Assembly (NCBI GenBank): GCA_020055645.1
Contig: CM034546.1
Coordinates: 80,848,001 to 80,912,000, forward strand
Reading direction: 5' to 3'
From: Tomocerus qinae
Taxonomy: Eukaryota > Arthropoda > Collembola > Entomobryomorpha > Tomoceridae
DNA: 64,000 bases
The notes under the pieces are model-generated. The model did no database searches. It was not told the origin of the DNA and saw only the letters and a program-made list of their open reading frames with translations. The position numbers and the translations under genes are program-made. Below are positions 1-9,277 of this stretch, piece by piece; position 1 is the first letter of the stretch; each line of letters starts with the position of its first letter.

Positions 1-735
1 AAACGCTAATGGTAATTAAAAATAGATGATTCATAGTTCATGGCATAAAATTTATAGTATAATAACTGCATAAGACGTGCATGTAAATAGCTCAATATAT
101 ACATTTCTCATTCTCATTGCTCAATATCATATTCTAGAATGAAGGTCTACTTGAAATGAAAACTATTAGGCAATAAAATAGATGATTCATGATATGACTG
201 CATTGTAGCTTGCAACAATTCAAAATTTGCTAAAATGTCCCCATTTGGGTAATCTATAGAATTTTCGTCATAGAAATAGCCAATCAGAAGGCTGGATTTC
301 AAAAAATTTCAGCCAATCAGAAGGCTTATCGCCGTACCACAGGGCAACCATAGGTCTGATGTTGGCTGATTCTAACAGTAATAAGAGAATCAAGAGTCGG
401 AGTCAAATTTTTGAAAATCACCTTAGCTACTAGCTAATTTTAATTTAAAATCCCTCCCCTTCCCTTAGCATAAAACTGTAAACTGTGTATACCAAAGGTA
501 TCAATTCGGTGTATAATCATACTTTGGTGTGCCAATTTATGCTAAGAGGTTGTTGAGGGGATAATGGAGCGAGGTGCTGGAGCAAGATGCTAAATTCCGA
601 CTCCGACTCCAGACTAAAATAGAAAATATTCAGAGCGGGATGAAGTGGTAAACTATTTTTTATTTCAAATGTGTACGTTTTGAATCTGCCACTTGTGTTA
701 AAGAAATTTATTATCATAAAATTATGACTTCTAAT
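1..735. other. AT-rich non-coding stretch
   Basis: I see no convincing gene. Open frames here are short and lack coding character. Near 280-330 a short phrase (ccaatcagaaggct) occurs twice about 35 bp apart. The stretch ends at the target duplication of the MITE that follows. Confidence 0.5.
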
Positions 736-908
736 CAGGGTTGCGGTGTCCGGATAGGAAGGTGTGGACAAAAGTGGTTTTATCCAGGGCAAAACTAGTT
801 TCATCCTGGAAGAAATTAGTTTTGTCCACTTTTGTCCTGGATAGAAAGTGGACAAAACTAATTTCATCCTGGACACTAACAGTTTTGTCCGGACAAAACG
901 CAACCCTG
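736..908. mobile_element. hAT-type MITE, TIR CAGGGTTGCG, 8-bp TSD
   Basis: A 173-bp element begins CAGGGTTGCGGTGTCCGGA and ends with the near-inverse TCCGGACAAAACGCAACCCTG. It is flanked by the perfect 8-bp direct repeat cttctaat (728-735 and 909-916). The interior is made of short repeats around tggacaaaa and atcctgga, so it folds strongly and gives spurious ORFs on both strands. An 8-bp duplication with a CAGGG-type terminus is the signature of hAT elements; no transposase is encoded. Confidence 0.85.
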
Positions 909-1480
909 CTTCTAATACGACGTCACAAATGGTGATGATGATAGGATTAGGAAGAGTATAAGTAGCCCTTAAAAAGTTTGGGTGGGTGAGTATTTATGAA
1001 TATAGAATACTTCTTTAAGGGCCCAGTACCTTTAAATTTGGAAATCTCTGAAGACTATCAAAATACATGTAAAAATTGTTTTACAACTCTTGGAATTCTG
1101 TCTAAAGTTCTTACCCGATTTTCTTGTGTGGTACATTTTTGGAATCCTGAATATATTGTAAACCACCCCATTGTACAAAATATACCAATATAAAGTTAAA
1201 GAGATTTATTATCATTAAATTATGACTTCTAATATAACACCTTTTGATTTCCATACATTTCCCAGTTTTCCTAATTTTCGCAGGTGACTAAAGGCCCCTT
1301 TAGACTCATCCTATTCCTATCATCATCATGCTTGGTGACGTCAAAATGACGTCAAAAATGTCTCATTGGAAACAATTTTTAGTAGATTTAAAATCAACTG
1401 ATATGACGTCACTAATCGTGATGATCATAGGAAATGGGAAGAGTAGCCCTTAACAAATGAGTATAGAATATTTCTTTGAA
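905..1480. repeat. Dispersed repeat, two direct partial copies
   Basis: Segments near 912-1030 and 1396-1480 share a series of phrases: a gacgtcac core, gtgatgatnatagga, gaagagta, tagccctta, and gtatagaatayttcttt. A reverse-complement relative lies at about 20405-20490. No coding capacity is visible. The stretch between them (1030-1400) is AT-rich with no gene. Confidence 0.5.
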
Positions 1481-1593
1481 TGTGATGCCATTTTCGTTGG
1501 TCATAGTCATGAATGTCATGGAAGTTGACATTTTCCTTGCATTGATTGATACTGTACATTAATGGTAGTATATGTAATTAGTTATTCAAAACC

Positions 1594-2650
1594 CGGAGTT
1601 AAAAAGATTTCTAAAACTTCACCTTATTACGACCAAGGGCCAATATTTTCCTGTTGGAATTGTATTGTGACTATCGGCACTTATTCTGGTCACCCATTAG
1701 GGTCACATTTTTGACTTGGGGTATAAAGTTACGTCTACATACGTTACTCTGACTCATCATTATGCATACTGCCAGGCATAGATGTAAGCATCCCATCTAT
1801 TTTACCAAACATCCCCATCCAGGGGTTTGGATGGGCTGGAAGGGATGTGTTGGTGATGGCTGTATTGGGTGGTTTACTTTATTTGGAAACTGGTGATGGG
1901 CTGTATTAGATGGATTACTTTATTTGGATATTGGCAGAGAACTAAAAAGGTACTCCTTTTTTACAAAAAAGGTAAAAAGTACTACTTTTTCTAAAAAAGC
2001 AGTCCTTTTTACCTTTTTAACCTTATTTACATGTAAAGTGAAGTAAATGGGGCACTCTGCTATATCAAAAAAAGGTAAAAAGGCAAAAAAGGACTGCTTT
2101 TTAAAAATCTTACTCCTACCTTTTTTATAAAAAAGGCAAAAAAGGTCCTTTTTTGTTCCCTGGATATTGGTGATGGGTTTAACAGGATGGTTTAGCTTAT
2201 TAGGATGTTGGTGATGGGCTGGATAGGATGTTGATCTTTCCTTGGGTGTTTGGTGATGATGGAATGGATGGGGTTGGATCTTTTGCATAGGATGGGATGT
2301 TTACCTACAACTTACATATGCTGCCAAGTGTTATTCTGTTTTATCCTACCAAGCAAAAACTGCTTCCTCTCACGCACCAGGTGGTTGAGGTGAAGAAGTT
2401 TCTGAAATACATTCTATCCACCTTACAATATTACCCCGGAATACACACTAGCTTTATTTATAACAGGGACTGGGCCCTGTGACCGGCTAGTAACATAATA
2501 TTTGTATTATTACTTTCAGTCTTGTACTAATTACTAGGCGGTCACAGGGCCCAGGCCCTGTTAGAAATAAAGCTCCGGGGCAGTATTGTACGATTTAAGT
2601 AGAATGTAATTCAGATGCATAGATGTTTTATATTAATTCCAATTGACCTT
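1594..2650. repeat. Dispersed repeat family with copies at 17.1 and 19.3 kb
   Basis: The segment from aaacccggagttaaaaag onward, including the tagatgtaagcatccc region, reappears in reverse complement at about 19480-19710. The 2297-2490 part reappears in reverse complement at 19284-19480. At 2391-2488 and 2528-2620 two arms with the end motif ggtcacagggcccaggccctg face each other around a ~40-bp spacer, forming a foldback. Degenerate ~40-bp repeats around ggtgatgggctg lie at 1840-2290. A MITE sits inside (1935-2162). It is non-coding and its class is not recognised. Confidence 0.55.
1935..2162. mobile_element. hAT-type MITE, TIR CAGRGAAC, 8-bp TSD
   Basis: A 228-bp element begins cagagaactaaaaaggta and ends ggtccttttttgttccctg, which is its approximate inverse. 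The exact 8-bp repeat gatattgg flanks it (1927-1934 and 2163-2170). The interior is almost entirely variants of aaaaaggt and its complement. It is inserted in the degenerate ggtgatgggctg repeat tract. Confidence 0.85.
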
Positions 2651-2839
2651 TTCACGGTTTCTAATTTAGTGGGCCATGGAAGAGACTTAACATTGATAGA
2701 GAGTCAAAAATCTAAAACCGAATCAACTTTTTGGGTTAAAGTAAGAGAGTGATTGTGATAGGTACTTGAGCAAACACTGTCTTATTTCAACCAACTTTTG
2801 TTTTTAAATTGAAATGTGGGCATTGGTAACTTACTACGG

Positions 2840-2985
2840 GCCAAGCACGTATCCAGAGGGGGGAAGCCCCCTTAAATTTACAGAAAAAGCAATTTTTTGT
2901 AAGGTTAAAAATCTAAAAAATTTCAAATCGAACCTGTCTTCATTTTCCAAATATATTTTGGTGCCCCCCCCCCTTGGTCAAGTTC
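2840..2985. mobile_element. Partial copy of the CAAGCACGTATCC element
   Basis: The segment starts ccaagcacgtatccagaggg, the same terminus as the complete element at 3042-3226. It has a matching interior (aaaaagcaattttttgtaaggttaa) and runs into a C-tract. No matching right end with a target duplication was found, so I treat it as truncated. Confidence 0.55.
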
Positions 2986-3041
2986 CTTTATACATGCTTG
3001 TTCCGGTCAACCACCATGATCACTTGGCTAAGGGTCTACGG

Positions 3042-3226
3042 CAAGCACGTATCCAGGAATTTGACCTAGGGGGGGGGGCACCAAAATATATTAGAAAATT
3101 GAAGGCATAATCTCGCGAAGCGCGCAAATTTTTTGGATTGTTAACCTTTTTTGACAAAAAAATTGCCTTTTTCTGGATACTTAGAGGGGCCCGAGCCTCC
3201 CGGCCCCCCCTCTGGATACGTGCTTG
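3042..3226. mobile_element. hAT-type MITE, TIR CAAGCACGTATCC, 8-bp TSD
   Basis: A 185-bp element begins caagcacgtatccagg and ends ctggatacgtgcttg, an almost perfect inversion. It is flanked by the exact 8-bp repeat gtctacgg (3034-3041 and 3227-3234). Runs of G and C sit just inside each end, and a cgcgaagcgcgc palindrome lies in the interior. It is non-coding. Confidence 0.85.
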
Positions 3227-3460
3227 GTCTACGGTACTCTGATTCACCATTATGCATACTGCCATTAATTGACAATCGACCATTTTGAGATCAAGTTTGC
3301 CTTAATTGGTATAAGTAATCTACTAAGTAATTTAAGGACTACTTTATAATACTTAATGTTATTGTTCCGTGTAATGTAATAATATTAATCAAACGTATTC
3401 TCAACTTACAAAAACCTCAAACAGTCTTGTAATATTGACTCTAGTTTTCCTTGTTCGTAC

Positions 3461-4010
3461 TGTCATGAATGCCCGAAATACATATAAAAAGAATTAAGTA
3501 AATTGCTAAAATCGGTTGAATAAGTAGGTAGTTACGAAAATGTAATGTAAACTCATGTGCGTTATTCAGATCAGAGTCAAGATAGGTAGGTGGTGAATTT
3601 ATTTTGTTTAACTCTGTGTATAAGCATAATTAGGTACTTAACGTTGGTATGTCATGATAATAATTTAAGATGCAAATAACATAATCATTTACCATTGTAA
3701 GATACAACGCATAGAAATGAGTTAGACAAAACAAAACTTTTGTAAATAAAATGTCTCATGATCTGTATGAGTGATTACGAATGGAATGTAACAAGAACAG
3801 AGATGAAGAAATAATAAAGAGAGAGAAATGCTCTAGTTGCGTTTTATGGAGAGCCCAGAGAAGAGATCTGTTAATATTTATTCCGACCTAATGCATATAC
3901 CTAATTCTCACGAGTACTAGTCTTACGAATATTCAAGTTTTATCGGGTTACGGAGGGACCGACCCTTAATCTTCGCGTAAACAGTCAGGTTTATTACATG
4001 GTTTATTACA
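3461..4010 (+). repeat. 5' LTR
   Basis: This 550-bp copy begins tgtcatgaatgcccgaaata and ends gtttattaca. It matches 15659-16208 at 549 of 550 positions. An AATAAA signal lies at 3813-3818, and a TATAAAA-like stretch lies near 3483. The last ~20 bp hold a short internal duplication (ttattacatgg / tttattaca). Confidence 0.95.
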
Positions 4011-4028
4011 TGGTGTCAGCAGTGAGAT
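4011..4028 (+). promoter_or_regulatory. Primer-binding site, tRNA-Leu type
   Basis: The bases directly after the 5' LTR read TGGTGTCAGCAGTGAGAT. This begins with the obligatory TGG (complement of CCA). It closely resembles the complement of animal tRNA-Leu 3' ends, which run ...CTGACACCA. Assignment to Leu is from memory of tRNA ends and was not searched. Confidence 0.75.
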
Positions 4029-4645
4029 CCCTTGAGGGTCTCTTCGGGTGAAGGACCCCTTGACGGGGAAAAAGAACTCAAAAGACAAGTAGTGAATTAA
4101 AACCTGAATGAAGTGAAGAAACTTGTGGAGAAGGATAGGAAAATTCGCACTTAAAGTGAATCTTCGGATTAAAAAGACGAGCGAAAATCGGACGATATTA
4201 ATAAGTGAAAATCTCCAATTAATGGACATTGTTGGGGATCACTGGACAGAGGAAGTGTGCATAACAATCTCAGAATGGTAAACAAAATTATCTTCAGAAA
4301 TAAAGTAAGTGAACCCTTTTATTGTCTTCTTGAGAGAACTGAGGTAAAACAAAATAATCTTGAATCGAAAAATTAATTATTGGAAACGTGCACACTTGGG
4401 GAATACAATTAATTTAAAGTGGCCACGCCCACCCCAAGATCCACGCCGATTTTTTTTGAAAATTCGGTACTTAGACAATTTTCGAGTAAAAAGTGAAGTA
4501 GGGGATAAGTGAGACATTATCTACTCCACGATAATTCCATCATTTCTCCTATCTTTTAATAAAAAGACAGTGGCGACCGATTAAAGACAAACAATATTTA
4601 TAAGAAATTTTAGAAAAAGTGAATACCTAAGTATTAGTGAAGATA

Positions 4646-4858
4646 CCCGTCCACGACGGGCGAACAAAAATACAAATAAATTATTTTCTAACAGATTAAC
4701 AGAAAGTTATTAAAAAGTGAGTACCTATATACTAGTGACGTTACCCGTCCTAGTGACGGGCGGAACAAAATTTAAATAAATCAATAATTCAACAATTAAA
4801 CCAATATTTAAAGAGTGCAGTACCTATTGACTAGTACCATTACCCGTCCGACGACGGG
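4646..4858 (+). repeat. Three leader hairpins CCCGTC-N(3-5)-GACGGG
   Basis: Short perfect stems of six G/C-rich pairs occur at 4646-4660, 4744-4760 and 4843-4858, spaced about 97-100 bp apart. Each is preceded by a related phrase (tacctaagtattagtga, tacctatatactagtga, tacctattgactagta). The repeated unit is therefore ~100 bp, with the hairpin conserved while the AT-rich remainder drifts. They lie in the untranslated leader between the primer site and the first ORF, where packaging or translation signals usually sit. Confidence 0.7.
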
Positions 4859-4944
4859 GGAACTCGATTTTAAAATTTTATTAAGAAATGCTGAGAATAA
4901 ATATAAAATCAATTAATAAGGAATAGACAATAATTGTTCAAAGT

Positions 4945-5373
4945 ATGAGTACGCTAAAAGTTGTAAAATTAGACACTAATGCGGTGATCCCTACACGAGC
5001 AACTGAAAATTCAGTAGGTTATGACCTATATGCTACTGAGGAAGTCACCTTAAAAGCTAGTGAGACAAAAACTGTCAGGACTGGCATAGCTGCCTCTCCC
5101 CCAATAGGAACCTACATTAGGATTGCCCCCCGATCAGGCATTTCTTTGCAAAAACATTTAGTAGTGGGAGCGGGAGTATGTGACCCAGACTATGCTGGTG
5201 AACTTAAAGTTGTGTTCCACAACGTAGGACAAGAAACTATTATTATCTCAATTGGGCAGAAAATTGCTCAGCTAGTTTTAGAGTGCTACAAAACTCCAAA
5301 GGTAGAAATAGTGGATCAACTTAAAAACACAAGCCGTGGATCCCAAGGATTTGGATCCACTGGAAACTTATAA
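4945..5373 (+). CDS. dUTPase encoded upstream of gag
   Basis: This 142-codon ORF carries all five motifs of trimeric dUTP pyrophosphatases in order: GYDLYA at residues 25-30, PRSGIS at 62-67, GVCDPDYAG at 77-85, IGQKIAQLV at 103-111 and RGSQGFGSTG at 131-140. Such enzymes hydrolyse dUTP to dUMP and keep uracil out of newly made DNA. The usual GV(I/V)D of motif 3 is GVCD, but the aspartates are present. Length matches a complete single-domain enzyme. It is the first ORF after the leader, a separate frame ending 350 bp before gag. In known retroviruses dUTPase is instead fused near protease or lies inside pol, so this position is unusual. The ORF is intact in a young element. Confidence 0.95.
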   Translation: MSTLKVVKLDTNAVIPTRATENSVGYDLYATEEVTLKASETKTVRTGIAASPPIGTYIRIAPRSGISLQKHLVVGAGVCDPDYAGELKVVFHNVGQETIIISIGQKIAQLVLECYKTPKVEIVDQLKNTSRGSQGFGSTGNL

Positions 5374-5431
5374 CTTTCGATTTTGATTTTGGTGAAAACA
5401 GTAAACACAGTAGTGCACGTAATTTACAAAA

Positions 5432-5611
5432 ATGGATTTGCCACCTGTTTGGCCATTTTGGTTATTACTGTTTTGTATGGTGAGTGTCCAGATTTTACTG
5501 GAACGTGGCCCAAATTTAGGACTCATATACTTGCAAGTGTTTATGTTTGTTGTGAGTGCTATAGCAATGGTCGTTACCACAATCTTGGTTATTATAAGAG
5601 CGTTAGAGTAA
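5432..5611 (+). CDS. Small two-membrane-segment protein
   Basis: An ATG in good context (aaaATGG) opens a 59-codon frame between dUTPase and gag. Predicted hydrophobic segments lie at residues 7-23 (WPFWLLLFCMVSVQILL) and about 31-55, separated by the polar turn ERGPN. The C-terminus is IIRALE. The composition is membrane-protein-like over its whole length, and it fills half of an otherwise unexplained 350-bp gap. No family is recognised. An overlapping longer frame (5383-5637) lacks an early ATG and is less convincing. A leader-type or pore-like role is possible but is only inference. Confidence 0.5.
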   Translation: MDLPPVWPFWLLLFCMVSVQILLERGPNLGLIYLQVFMFVVSAIAMVVTTILVIIRALE

Positions 5612-5723
5612 ACAATAGACTACAATCAACAATTTAAAGATACAAAATAGATGTTAAGTGATACAAGTGAAGTGTGTTTTAAGTTTTAAGAGTTGAGTTC
5701 CAATTAAGACAAAAGACTTCAAT

Positions 5724-7712
5724 ATGTCAACACCAGCTAATGAAGGGGGTGGCCAGTCATTGAAAGCTGCCCCAATATCGAGAAGTAAAGTCACGAAAAC
5801 CAGGGGTAGGCCTAGAGGTCGTCCAACTGGGAAAAGCTTGGTCCCTCCCCAGGTAGATGAAGCTACGCATTCAGAACAGGAGGAGGAACGAGAAGAGAAC
5901 CAACCGAGTACATGGGATGATACTGCATCGACCATGGCAAATAGTAGACGGACGTCACTGAGAAGTGCCGGCGTTTACTTCCGAAGAGATAGAGTAAGCG
6001 CTGGAGACGAGAGGACCACACGCGCTTCAGCTGAAAGAAGAGCAAAGGAAGCAGAGGACCAAGGAGCTCAATCCACCAGTGCTGGTACTAAAGGGAATCC
6101 CCCGAGGAATCCGTTTATAGAGGATGATACAGACGATGAGCCCCAGAGGTCAAACGCCTCTAGTCCCATTTCCGAAGGTAGTCAACAAGCACCGCCTAAC
6201 GATCGTGGAATTCCTGACTTGGAAACGTTAGAGGCACTGAGAAAACAGTATCAAAAGGACACAAAAGAGTTAAAAAGAAAGCAGGCTGAAGTTCAGGCCA
6301 ATTTTGAGGTCGTGCTCGCTTTAAGAGACGAAATGGTAGCTGTCAGAGACCAGTTGAAGGCTGACAATGCAAGAAGTGTCATCGTTAGAAGGGCGGCAAG
6401 GGAACCACCGCCAACTTCTACTCCAACCGGACCTCCTAGCCGTGAAACAATCCGTGCCCAGCTGTTGAGACTCTTCGATACAGTCCCGGAGGTGGGCACT
6501 GGTAACACCGGGAGACCACCTACGGCTACTGGTAACCCGGCAAGGTCAATCCCCTCTGACGGCAGGCAAAGTCGTATGTCCTACCATATCCTTCCTCGCA
6601 CACCAGCTAATATTGACGAAGAAATTGGTCTACTAGCACAACAACCAGCGCCTACATTTGGAGTGAACATATTACAATCATTCCATACAATGGTCGTTGG
6701 GGACAGCAGAGAGCCTGGAATGGCGAAAGAATTCTTACGAAAATACGAATCCATGACGTCAGCCATGACCCAAGCTGAGAAGAAGAAACATTTTGCATCA
6801 GTTCTGGGCGGAACAGCATCCATGTGGCTAAAATTGTTCATCGCAAAAATGAATGAAGAAGAGTTAGAAGATGATGGACATGGAAATATGGTTAACGGCT
6901 TTGCGAAAGTGACATGGCCAGAACTAAAAAAGGAATTCTTATTGGAGTTTGATAAAAATAATGCTCAGGCATTTATCGTGATGCAGATGCGACCGGATGA
7001 GTCGGCTTCAACATTCTTTATACGAATTACAAGCAGCCATTTAGAAGCAGGAAGTCCTCTAAGCGAAGAGATGCTGATACAACAAATCATAGAAAAACTT
7101 AACGATTTCTATTATGAAAAAGTGGTCAACAAAAGTTTCTCGAGTCTCGACAGTTTAAAGAGGAAGTTAAACGAAATAGACGCAGGTAGACAAGCAATTA
7201 ACCGAAAAAGAGCTCAAAATAGTGGAACCAAGAGGGTTGCTACGATGAAATCCACGGAGGAGCCGCCGGAGAAGATAGCAGCTCTTATCAAGGAATTCGG
7301 GAAACAATTTGATGACAGGTTTTCAAAGATGCAGAAAGCTTGGACTACGAATAAAAGCAATCCACCCAGCAAGGGACAGTCACAAAATCAGACCAACTCC
7401 CAACAGCAGTCCTATCCCCCACGCCAAGGACAAAGGAACTACTATCCCCAAAACCAAAGAGGTTATTATGGTAACAGCTATCGAGGTGGAAGAGGAGGTA
7501 GACAAAGATTCCAGAATTATGGGAATGACCCACGCGCATGCTATAAGTGTAATAATGTCGGCCATATTGCGCGTGATTGCCACCTCGACGACAATCAAGC
7601 GCCCCCTAGTAGAGGAAGAGGCGGTTACAGAGGTAGATCAAATCGGGGAGGTAGAGACAGTAACAAGCCCATAGTTCCCCCAAAGACGGAGGGAAACCAG
7701 CAATCGCAATGA
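5724..7712 (+). CDS. gag: Gag polyprotein
   Basis: A 662-residue ORF. The N-terminal ~200 residues are basic and low in complexity (RGRPRGRPTGK near residue 30). A charged coiled-coil-like stretch follows around 165-205. A retrotransposon capsid domain lies at about 330-495, with the typical phrases FLRKYESM, GGTASMWLKL, WPELKKEFLLEF and RPDESASTFFIR. Near 580-600 there is a glycine/arginine/tyrosine-rich tract. One CCHC zinc knuckle, CX2CX4HX4C, lies at 606-619, followed by another RGG-rich tail. It would form the particle and bind the RNA. Its stop overlaps the next start (ATGA, 7709-7712), so protease may be reached by re-initiation. Confidence 0.93.
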   Translation: MSTPANEGGGQSLKAAPISRSKVTKTRGRPRGRPTGKSLVPPQVDEATHSEQEEEREENQPSTWDDTASTMANSRRTSLRSAGVYFRRDRVSAGDERTTRASAERRAKEAEDQGAQSTSAGTKGNPPRNPFIEDDTDDEPQRSNASSPISEGSQQAPPNDRGIPDLETLEALRKQYQKDTKELKRKQAEVQANFEVVLALRDEMVAVRDQLKADNARSVIVRRAAREPPPTSTPTGPPSRETIRAQLLRLFDTVPEVGTGNTGRPPTATGNPARSIPSDGRQSRMSYHILPRTPANIDEEIGLLAQQPAPTFGVNILQSFHTMVVGDSREPGMAKEFLRKYESMTSAMTQAEKKKHFASVLGGTASMWLKLFIAKMNEEELEDDGHGNMVNGFAKVTWPELKKEFLLEFDKNNAQAFIVMQMRPDESASTFFIRITSSHLEAGSPLSEEMLIQQIIEKLNDFYYEKVVNKSFSSLDSLKRKLNEIDAGRQAINRKRAQNSGTKRVATMKSTEEPPEKIAALIKEFGKQFDDRFSKMQKAWTTNKSNPPSKGQSQNQTNSQQQSYPPRQGQRNYYPQNQRGYYGNSYRGGRGGRQRFQNYGNDPRACYKCNNVGHIARDCHLDDNQAPPSRGRGGYRGRSNRGGRDSNKPIVPPKTEGNQQSQ

Positions 7713-9277
7713 GCCAAGGGGAAGGCCATTGTGATAAGAAAAGCATCCCCGCAGAGGATAATGAAATCATTGAACACATTTTAGCTTTAGGAGGTAGTGG
7801 TAAACAATTGTATTGCCCCATCATTTTTGATGGAATAACGGTACAATGCATGATTGATACGGGAGCTTCTACCAGTGTTATTCATAGTGGTATGCTTAGA
7901 GACCTGAGTGACATTGTGGATACTAATATTCGCATCCGTAGTGCCACTCAGAGTCCACTAGTAGTAAAAGGAAAGAAATTATTAACTATTAAAATTGCAA
8001 ATATAGAATTTTCTGAATATCTTAATTTAGTTGAAAATATCCCTGAAGGGTTAATCATAATTGGTATGGATATTTTGGAGAAGCATGGAGGTTGGATTAG
8101 CTGTCGTAAACGAAGGGTTTGGTTCGAAGGTGTAGAGTTAGAAAGAAGTCCACATCCATTGCAGATAGATAATGTTATTGCGATGCTTCAGCTGATCACT
8201 GAAAAGTCTTCCCAAACTGTAAATAAGGACAATGTGTCGTCCTCTGTAAAAAGGAACATTGCTTGTAAAATATATGCTGTGAATGAGAGAGAGAACGAAA
8301 ATGACTTGAGACATTTTAAAGAGAATGACTTTGACATAAATTACGGACAAATGAATTATGACTTGAGAGGAAAGATTGATGAGAATGTTGAGAGTAAGAC
8401 CCCAGTGTTTAACACGGACGGTGTGGCACGGAAGGGCAGCAACGAAAAGAATGATGAGAATGTTGAGAGTAAGACCCCAGTGTTTAACACGGACGGTGTG
8501 GCACGGAAGGGCAGCAACGAAAAGAATGATAAGAATGTTGAGAGTAAGACCCCAGTGTTCTACACGGACGGTGTTACACGGAAGGGCAGCAACGAAAAGA
8601 ATGATGAGAATGTTGAGAGTAAGACCCCAGTGTTTAACACGGACGGTGTGGCAAGGAAGGGCAGCAACGAAAAAAATGATGAGAATGTTGAGAGTAAGAC
8701 CCCAGTGTTTAACACGGACGGTGTGGCACGGAAGGGCAGCAACGAAAAGAATGATAAGAATGTTGAGAGTAAGACCCCAGTGTTCTACACGGACGGTGTT
8801 ACACGGAAGGGCAGCAACGAGAGAATTGATGAGATGATTGATAAGAGACCCCGGGGCGGTTCAGGCAATGGTGAGGCAAATGTATCGCAGGCTGGTCTGG
8901 CCAACCAATCTGTTTGTGCACAGTCTCTACCGGAGCAGGAACCGGAGAATATTATGGAAATAAATGACAATTTTGACTATGACTGTTGTATAGAACGTTG
9001 TTTAGACACATGTCATAAGGATGATTTGAATGAAGCAGAGAAAGGTTGCTTTGGAATGGAATGTCCTTCTGCTATTGAAGAGACTGATTTTTGGAAAAGA
9101 GAGTATGAAGGAGAAGTTGCATGCTTTGAAAATAGTGAATGTAATGGATATGAAAAAGAGAATGATGAGATTATTAATAGTATTTTAGAAGAAAAGCTTG
9201 ATCATTATAATAAGTATGGGATAGTGAAAATAAAAGATGGTGTTGTCACCACATTCCTTTTCTTGCGTCCCGATTAA
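7709..9277 (+). CDS. Aspartic protease ORF with tandem-repeat linker
   Basis: The ORF is 522 residues. The retroviral-type aspartic protease occupies about residues 35-130. Its catalytic triad DTG lies at 50-52 (MIDTGAST), and the second signature IIGMDIL at 117-123. Residues ~224-373 are six 25-residue repeats built around ESKTPVF and RKGSNEK, encoded by a 75-bp minisatellite. After them comes an acidic, cysteine-containing segment. The frame ends at 9277, shortly after homology to the pre-RT region moves into another frame (from ~9240). Cleavage of Gag and Pol is the expected role. The start overlaps the gag stop by four bases. Confidence 0.88.
   Translation: MSQGEGHCDKKSIPAEDNEIIEHILALGGSGKQLYCPIIFDGITVQCMIDTGASTSVIHSGMLRDLSDIVDTNIRIRSATQSPLVVKGKKLLTIKIANIEFSEYLNLVENIPEGLIIIGMDILEKHGGWISCRKRRVWFEGVELERSPHPLQIDNVIAMLQLITEKSSQTVNKDNVSSSVKRNIACKIYAVNERENENDLRHFKENDFDINYGQMNYDLRGKIDENVESKTPVFNTDGVARKGSNEKNDENVESKTPVFNTDGVARKGSNEKNDKNVESKTPVFYTDGVTRKGSNEKNDENVESKTPVFNTDGVARKGSNEKNDENVESKTPVFNTDGVARKGSNEKNDKNVESKTPVFYTDGVTRKGSNERIDEMIDKRPRGGSGNGEANVSQAGLANQSVCAQSLPEQEPENIMEINDNFDYDCCIERCLDTCHKDDLNEAEKGCFGMECPSAIEETDFWKREYEGEVACFENSECNGYEKENDEIINSILEEKLDHYNKYGIVKIKDGVVTTFLFLRPD
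8378..8827 (+). repeat. 75-bp x 6 coding minisatellite (225-bp higher-order repeat)
   Basis: Six in-frame 75-bp units run at 8378, 8453, 8528, 8603, 8678 and 8753. Units 1, 2, 4 and 5 encode ...FNTDGVARKG, while units 3 and 6 encode ...FYTDGVTRKG and differ by the same substitutions. The array is therefore a 225-bp triplet duplicated once. Because 75 is a multiple of three, the other frames also stay open and give a shadow ORF. Confidence 0.95.

Noticed and set aside
2814-3110. 98-codon plus-strand ORF
   Set aside because: It runs through two MITE copies and homopolymer tracts.
5383-5637. 84-codon frame after dUTPase
   Set aside because: It lacks an early ATG and overlaps the better 59-codon frame, which has a good start and consistent membrane composition.
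8376-8837. Open frame of repeated MLRVRPQCLTRTV-type units
   Set aside because: It is the shadow frame of the 75-bp minisatellite in the protease ORF; the period is a multiple of three, so other frames also stay open.
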